Assembly: GCA_964517355.1 (NCBI GenBank)
Contig: CAZFCK010000194.1
Span: forward strand, 1 to 9,285
DNA from: CAZFCK01 sp964517355
GTDB lineage: Bacteria; Desulfobacterota; Desulfovibrionia; Desulfovibrionales; Desulfovibrionaceae
Direction of reading: 5' to 3'
DNA: 9,285 nucleotides
Shown here: in pieces, positions 5,985 to 9,285 of the stretch
How positions within the stretch are numbered: position 1 is the stretch's first letter
Layout: each line of letters opens with the position of its first letter
Translations under genes and position numbers: made by a program
Notes under the pieces: generated by a model
Databases searched by the model: none
What the model saw: the letters and a program-made list of their open reading frames with translations, nothing else
Told to the model about the DNA's origin: nothing

Positions 5985-6013
5985 TTGACAATCATTCTCA
6001 ATAGGCCTACTTC
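5985..6013 (+). promoter_or_regulatory. Promoter of the feo operon
   Basis: A perfect -35 TTGACA (5985-5990), 17 bases, then TACTTC (6008-6013) as a weak -10. The predicted start is near 6020, some 20 bases before feoA. The -35 lies inside the Fur box. Confidence 0.6.
5986..6000. promoter_or_regulatory. Fur box
   Basis: TGACAATCATTCTCA matches the 7-1-7 Fur consensus TGATAATNATTATCA at all but two of its defined positions, and keeps the inverted symmetry. Overlap with the -35 element fits Fe2+-Fur repression of feo. A fur gene lies 0.9 kb upstream. Confidence 0.8.
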
Positions 6014-6039
6014 TTTCCCAGTACAAAGGGAGAGAAAGT

Positions 6040-6333
6040 ATGTCAGTCCAGAAAGCCTTGAACCAGTTTCCCGCGGGAAGCAGAATTCGCATCGAAAAGC
6101 TTAGTGACTGTCCAAAAGCACGAGGCAGATTGTGTGCTTTGGGTCTGACGCCCGGTACCACTGTGGAAATGTGCTCTTGCGGACCAGGGCCCTGTGTGCT
6201 CAAGGTGCGCGGAACCAGCGTCTGCATTGGAAAGGGCATGGCCCGAAGCGTGTTCGGCACTGACGCCGACAGCCCCGCTTCCAAAGACCCCCTCACGGCC
6301 TGTCAAGAACAGGCCTTGGCCCATACGGGGTAA
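6040..6333 (+). CDS. feoA: FeoA family protein, Cys-rich (first copy)
   Basis: FeoA proteins are small SH3-like cytoplasmic partners of the FeoB Fe2+ transporter. The FeoA pattern is clear: ARGRLCALGLTPGTTVEM (about residues 27-44), then a beta-rich GPCVLKVRGTSVCIGKGMARSVFG (50-73). At 97 residues it is longer than a usual FeoA (about 75-85) because of a polar C-terminal tail from about residue 74. It carries seven cysteines (24, 32, 45, 47, 52, 62, 88), including CSC, which is unusual for FeoA and suggests metal or redox sensitivity (inference). AAAGGGAGAG precedes ATG 6040. It is first in the feo operon, directly under the Fur-box promoter. Confidence 0.88.
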   Translation: MSVQKALNQFPAGSRIRIEKLSDCPKARGRLCALGLTPGTTVEMCSCGPGPCVLKVRGTSVCIGKGMARSVFGTDADSPASKDPLTACQEQALAHTG

Positions 6334-6357
6334 TTTCCCTTTCTGAATGGAGGCCAT

Positions 6358-6534
6358 ATGTGGCAAGGTATTGTTGTGTTCTGCATTGTTTGCGCGGCAA
6401 TTGTATACCTAATTCGTAGACAATATAGGAGCATTCGCCATCCATCGCCTTGTGCAGGTTGTTCCTGTTGCGGTGATCAAACATTGAGAAAAGCGTGTTG
6501 CGGTGATGACGATACGCCGTGTACGCATAAATAA
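6358..6534 (+). CDS. FeoB-associated Cys-rich membrane protein
   Basis: A 58-residue protein: ATG 6358 has TGGAGG four bases upstream, and the stop is TAA at 6532. One membrane span fills residues 4-19 (GIVVFCIVCAAIVYLI), followed by a basic RRQYRSIRH turn and a cytoplasmic tail with two Cys clusters, CAGCSCCGD (32-40) and ACCGDDDTPC (46-55). Nine Cys in all. This layout (N-terminal helix, short C-terminal Cys cluster, next to feoB) is that of the FeoB-associated Cys-rich family, which may hand Fe2+ on or assist FeoB; the exact role is not established to my knowledge. It lies 24 bases after feoA and is surely co-transcribed. A 12-base direct repeat encodes the two CCGD motifs. Confidence 0.85.
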   Translation: MWQGIVVFCIVCAAIVYLIRRQYRSIRHPSPCAGCSCCGDQTLRKACCGDDDTPCTHK

Positions 6535-6544
6535 CCTGCCTGGC

Positions 6545-6572
6545 GGGGCGTCGGAGTAGAAGAAGGCGCCCC
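6545..6572 (+). other. GC-rich hairpin within the feo operon
   Basis: GGGGCGTC (6545-6552) pairs with GGCGCCCC (6565-6572), including one G-U pair, with a 12-base loop. It lies 10 bases past the Cys-rich gene, in a 167-base gap before the second feoA. There is no T-run, so it is more likely an mRNA-stabilising or processing structure than a terminator. Confidence 0.45.
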
Positions 6573-6588
6573 CCAACTTCCCCCAGAC

Positions 6589-6618
6589 TTGTTATTCCTT
6601 GCTGTCTCACGGTATGTT
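6589..6618 (+). promoter_or_regulatory. Possible internal promoter for feoA2-feoB
   Basis: TTGTTA (6589-6594), 18 bases, TATGTT (6613-6618), both four of six to consensus. TTGCTG / TACAGT at 17 bases (6599-6627) is an overlapping, weaker alternative. The unusually long gap inside the operon makes an internal start plausible. I see no Fur box here. Confidence 0.3.
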
Positions 6619-6701
6619 GGATACAGTGCCGCGTCCTTTTATTCACGAGTATACTACAGTGGTGACGCTGCGTGTGGAGCGGGCGGATACCGAGGATGGA
6701 T

Positions 6702-6947
6702 ATGAGCGAAGAAACATTGCTGAATTTGCGGATGCTGCGTGTGGGGCAACGAGCGCGCATCCGGAGCATAGAGGCCACTGGAGAGTTGGGACGGCGCATA
6801 CGGGACATGGGACTTGTACCCGGAAGTGAAATGCAAATAATGGGGCGCGCCCCGCTTAAAGACCCGGTGGCGCTACGCATCAAGAATTTTACTCTCACGC
6901 TGCGCAATAACGAGGCTGATTACATCATGGTGGAGGTTTTGGAGTGA
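6702..6947 (+). CDS. feoA: FeoA family protein (second copy)
   Basis: An 81-residue FeoA of standard length. It has the family signature LGRRIRDMGLVPGSEMQIMG (about residues 29-48) and the beta-rich end DPVALRIKNFTLTLRNNEADYIMVEVLE. It has no cysteines, unlike the first FeoA. It probably binds or regulates FeoB in the cytoplasm. I chose ATG 6702 because GAGG lies six bases upstream; in-frame GTG and ATG codons further upstream (6672, 6696) lack a ribosome site. The stop TGA overlaps the feoB start by one base, so the two are translationally coupled. Confidence 0.9.
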   Translation: MSEETLLNLRMLRVGQRARIRSIEATGELGRRIRDMGLVPGSEMQIMGRAPLKDPVALRIKNFTLTLRNNEADYIMVEVLE

Positions 6948-9040
6948 TGGGCGCAAGGTCGAAGCCGAGCAACAAGGTTGTCATAGCCCTTGCCGGCAAC
7001 CCTAATTCCGGGAAAACCACCATGTTCAACGCACTCACGGGCGCACGGCAGCATGTGGGTAATTATCCGGGAATCACCGTGGAAAAAAAGGAAGGGTTCA
7101 TCCCCCACGCGGGGCAACTCCTGCACGTGGTCGATCTTCCTGGAACCTATTCGCTCACCGCCTACACGCAGGAAGAACTGGTCGCCCGAAATTTTTTGGC
7201 GGAAGAACGGCCGGATGTGGTCGTGGACGTGCTCAATGCGGGAGCGCTGGAGCGTAATCTCTACTTGGCCGTTCAGTTTTTGGAAATGGGAATCCCCGTG
7301 GTGCTGGCGTTGAACATGATGGACGAAGCCACCAAGCAGGGCATACGCATACACGGCGACCGGCTGGAGGCGCTGCTCAAATTGCCCGTTGTGGAAACGG
7401 TGGCCCGGACAGGCAAGGGGGTGAAAGAGCTTGTCGTGAAAATGGAAGCCTTGGCCGCCGCAAGAAAGGACACCCCCTGGACGCCGTTGTCCATTTCGTA
7501 CGGCCCTGATCTGGATCCGGTGCTCAAGGAGATGACCCAGCTCATCGAGAAGGAGCATTTTCTCACGGGACGCTACCCTGCGCGCTGGGTAGCCCTCAAA
7601 TACTTGGAGGGCGATGAGGAGATACAGGCTCTGGGACGGGAGCAGGGCGCTCTCTCGGAAAACCTGGAGGCCTTGGCTGCCAAGGTTTCCGAGCATTGTC
7701 AGGCAACCCTGAACACGTATCCCGAGGCGTTGATCGCGGATTATCGCTACGGTTTCATCACCGCGCTCATGAAACAGGGAGTGCTTACACGAGAGCCTCT
7801 GCTTGAGCGTATAGATATGTCCGACAGGCTCGACCATTTCCTGACGCATCGTGTTTTGGGACCTGTGCTGATGATCGCCGTGCTTTTCGCCGTTTATCAG
7901 ATCACGTTCAGTTTGGGCGAGGTGCCCATGGAGTGGATGGCGGATTTCTTCGCCTGGCTGGGGGACGCCACGCGCGCCGTTGTGCCGCCCGGGCTGCTGC
8001 GCTCCATGCTCGTTTCAGGAGTGATCGACGGTGTGGGCGGGGTCATGAGCTTCGTTCCTCTGGTGATGATCATATTTTTCCTGATCGCGTTTCTCGAAGA
8101 TTCAGGATACATGGCGCGCGTCGCCTACATGCTGGACCGCGTCTTCCGTACGTTCGGGCTGCACGGATCGTCAGTGATGCCGTTCATCATTTCCGGAGGC
8201 ATAGGCGGCGGCTGCGCCGTGCCCGGCGTGCTGGCCTCGCGCACCTTGCGCAGCCCCAAAGAAAAGCTGGCCACGCTGCTTACCGCGCCTTTTTTGACCT
8301 GCGGGGCCAAACTGCCCGTCTTTATTCTGCTCTGCGGCATTTTTTTTCCCGAATATAAGGCCCAAGCCCTCTTTTTCATCACCTTGTTCGCCTGGGTCGT
8401 GGCGCTCCTGGTGGCCAAACTCCTGCGCAGCACCATTATCCGGGGGCCGGCGACACCCTTTGTCATGGAGCTTCCGCCTTACCGTTTCCCCACACTGCGG
8501 GGCATGTGCATCCATACGTGGGAGCGAACGTGGCAGTACATCAAGAAGGCCGGGACCGTCATTTTGGCGATTTCCATTATCTTGTGGGCCGCCATGACCT
8601 TCCCCCAAACGCCGGAACCGGACGCCACGCCGTTGCAGGAACTGCGCTATTCCGCTGCCGGGCGCCTGGGCACCGTGCTGGAACCCTTGACGCAGGCCGC
8701 CGGTTTCGACTGGCGCAGCAACATCGCGCTGATCGGCGGGTTCGCCGCGAAAGAGGTCATTGTCTCCACCTTGGCCACCGCGTATTCGCTTGGCGGGGAC
8801 GAGGAGGAAGCGAGCGAGGGGTTGCAGCAACGCTTGGAGAGCGATCCTGAATGGACGTTGCGCAGGGGCTTGAGTCATATCATTTTCATTCTGTTGTACG
8901 CCCCTTGTTTTGCCACGGTGGCGGCCATTCGCAAGGAGGCCGGTTCCTGGGGCTGGGCCTTTTTCAGCATGGGCTTCAACACCCTCCTGGCCTTTGGACT
9001 GGCTTTTCTCGCCTACCAAGGGGGCGCGCTCTTCGGCTGA
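6947..9040 (+). CDS. feoB: Ferrous iron transport protein B (GTPase-coupled permease)
   Basis: Imports Fe2+ across the inner membrane. The N-terminal G domain has G1 GNPNSGKT (17-24), G2 NYPGITVE with T44, G3 DLPG (63-66), G4 NMMD (123-126) and a G5-like TVARTGKG, followed by the helical spacer (about 170-290). The membrane part starts near residue 300 and contains the two gate motifs, GGIGGGCAVPGVLASRTL (about 417-434, with the conserved Cys) and CGAKLPVFILLC (about 452-463), then AKEVIVSTLA and two last membrane helices (about 645-697). At 697 residues it is on the short side for FeoB (E. coli about 770), with no extra C-terminal cytoplasmic tail. This fits a separate FeoA plus Cys-rich partner. 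The ATG at 6947 overlaps the feoA2 stop (TGATG); a GTG at 6944 with GGAGG seven bases upstream is an equally possible start. Confidence 0.96.
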   Translation: MGARSKPSNKVVIALAGNPNSGKTTMFNALTGARQHVGNYPGITVEKKEGFIPHAGQLLHVVDLPGTYSLTAYTQEELVARNFLAEERPDVVVDVLNAGALERNLYLAVQFLEMGIPVVLALNMMDEATKQGIRIHGDRLEALLKLPVVETVARTGKGVKELVVKMEALAAARKDTPWTPLSISYGPDLDPVLKEMTQLIEKEHFLTGRYPARWVALKYLEGDEEIQALGREQGALSENLEALAAKVSEHCQATLNTYPEALIADYRYGFITALMKQGVLTREPLLERIDMSDRLDHFLTHRVLGPVLMIAVLFAVYQITFSLGEVPMEWMADFFAWLGDATRAVVPPGLLRSMLVSGVIDGVGGVMSFVPLVMIIFFLIAFLEDSGYMARVAYMLDRVFRTFGLHGSSVMPFIISGGIGGGCAVPGVLASRTLRSPKEKLATLLTAPFLTCGAKLPVFILLCGIFFPEYKAQALFFITLFAWVVALLVAKLLRSTIIRGPATPFVMELPPYRFPTLRGMCIHTWERTWQYIKKAGTVILAISIILWAAMTFPQTPEPDATPLQELRYSAAGRLGTVLEPLTQAAGFDWRSNIALIGGFAAKEVIVSTLATAYSLGGDEEEASEGLQQRLESDPEWTLRRGLSHIIFILLYAPCFATVAAIRKEAGSWGWAFFSMGFNTLLAFGLAFLAYQGGALFG

Positions 9041-9146
9041 ATATGAAGAACTGGATCGAGCAACGCCGTTCCCAGACCGGCATTTCGGCTGACGCCGCAA
9101 TCCGCCCCAGACGCATAAGACCATTTCCCATTTCTTGTTTATTTAA

Positions 9147-9207
9147 TGAGTGGTTCCGGGGGGAAACCTTTTGAAAAAGGTTCTCCCCCCGGACCCCCTT
9201 TCCAAAT
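9147..9207. repeat. Gene-end hairpin repeat, copy 3; probable feo operon terminator
   Basis: TCCGGGGGGA (9155-9164) pairs with TCCCCCCGGA (9184-9193), continued after one bulge by AACCTTTT / AAAAGGTT, for about 17 pairs in total. It lies about 115 bases past feoB and is followed by CCCCCTTT rather than a long T-run. The minus strand matches copy 2 at 5301-5352. Bases 9041-9146 between feoB and this hairpin hold no supportable gene. Confidence 0.6.
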
Positions 9208-9226
9208 ACCATGTTGGCCTCAACTA

Positions 9227-9269
9227 GGCTAGAGCATCTAGCGCTTTTCAAGCGTGAGATGCTCTAGCC
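9227..9269. repeat. Palindromic repeat, copy 2
   Basis: GGCTAGAGCATCT (9227-9239) and AGATGCTCTAGCC (9257-9269) are a perfect 13-base inverted repeat. The inner part folds further through GCGCTT / AAGCGT, so nearly all 43 bases pair. No T-run follows. Its minus strand aligns with 3045-3076, which marks a dispersed repeat family. Confidence 0.65.
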
Positions 9270-9285
9270 GTATCCCACGCAAACC

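Noticed and set aside
6599..6829. Plus-strand open frame overlapping feoA2 in another frame
   Set aside because: The overlapping frame encodes a clear FeoA, and this one has no ribosome site.
9043..9174. 43-codon open frame starting two bases after feoB
   Set aside because: No Shine-Dalgarno, basic and featureless product, and it ends inside the terminator-like hairpin. It cannot be fully excluded, but there is no positive evidence.
1..9285. CRISPR array, IS element, phage genes, tRNA or rRNA
   Set aside because: No regular direct repeats with spacers, no transposase or integrase frame, and no cloverleaf or rRNA-like stretch was seen on either strand.

Overview
The window looks like chromosomal DNA from a Desulfovibrionaceae sulfate reducer (Desulfovibrio or a close relative). 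This is inferred from three things: the AlaC-type aminotransferase plus ACT-domain homoserine dehydrogenase pair, the Fur plus double-FeoA/FeoB iron locus, and the recurring GGGGGAAACC-type hairpins at gene ends that I associate with these genomes. No rRNA, tRNA, CRISPR, IS element or phage gene was seen. All recognised genes appear intact.

Layout. (1) 1-2753, minus strand: a two-gene amino-acid operon. A near-consensus sigma70 promoter (2725-2753) drives an AlaC-like aminotransferase (1480-2676). Its last codons contain the Shine-Dalgarno of homoserine dehydrogenase (195-1493), and a strong hairpin (108-141) follows. (2) 2754-3222: non-coding, with homopolymer tracts and a palindromic repeat. 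(3) 3223-3804, plus: an unrecognised single-pass membrane protein. (4) 3901-4551, minus: a cyclase/kynurenine-formamidase-family metal hydrolase, divergent from (5) fur at 4643-5083, plus. (6) 5084-5662: non-coding, with hairpins, a second copy of the gene-end repeat, a good promoter (5469-5497) and a structured leader of about 150 nt. (7) 5663-9040, plus: the iron block. It holds a small secreted protein (5663-5944), a Fur-box promoter (5985-6013), a Cys-rich FeoA (6040-6333), a 58-residue FeoB-associated Cys-rich membrane protein (6358-6534), a second FeoA (6702-6947) and FeoB (6947-9040). (8) 9041-9285: two large hairpins and no gene.

How it fits together. Fur with Fe2+ should repress the feo promoter through the operator that overlaps its -35 box. 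On iron limitation the two FeoA proteins, the Cys-rich partner and the FeoB GTPase/permease would be made to import Fe2+, which an anaerobe with many cytochromes and Fe-S proteins needs. The amino-acid operon is separate: alanine/glutamate transamination next to the branch-point dehydrogenase of the threonine/methionine pathway.

The least explained parts are the small secreted protein with its folded leader just upstream of the feo promoter, the short Cys-rich FeoB partner with an internal duplication, and two families of dispersed palindromic repeats. I did not find evidence for a wholly new multi-gene system.
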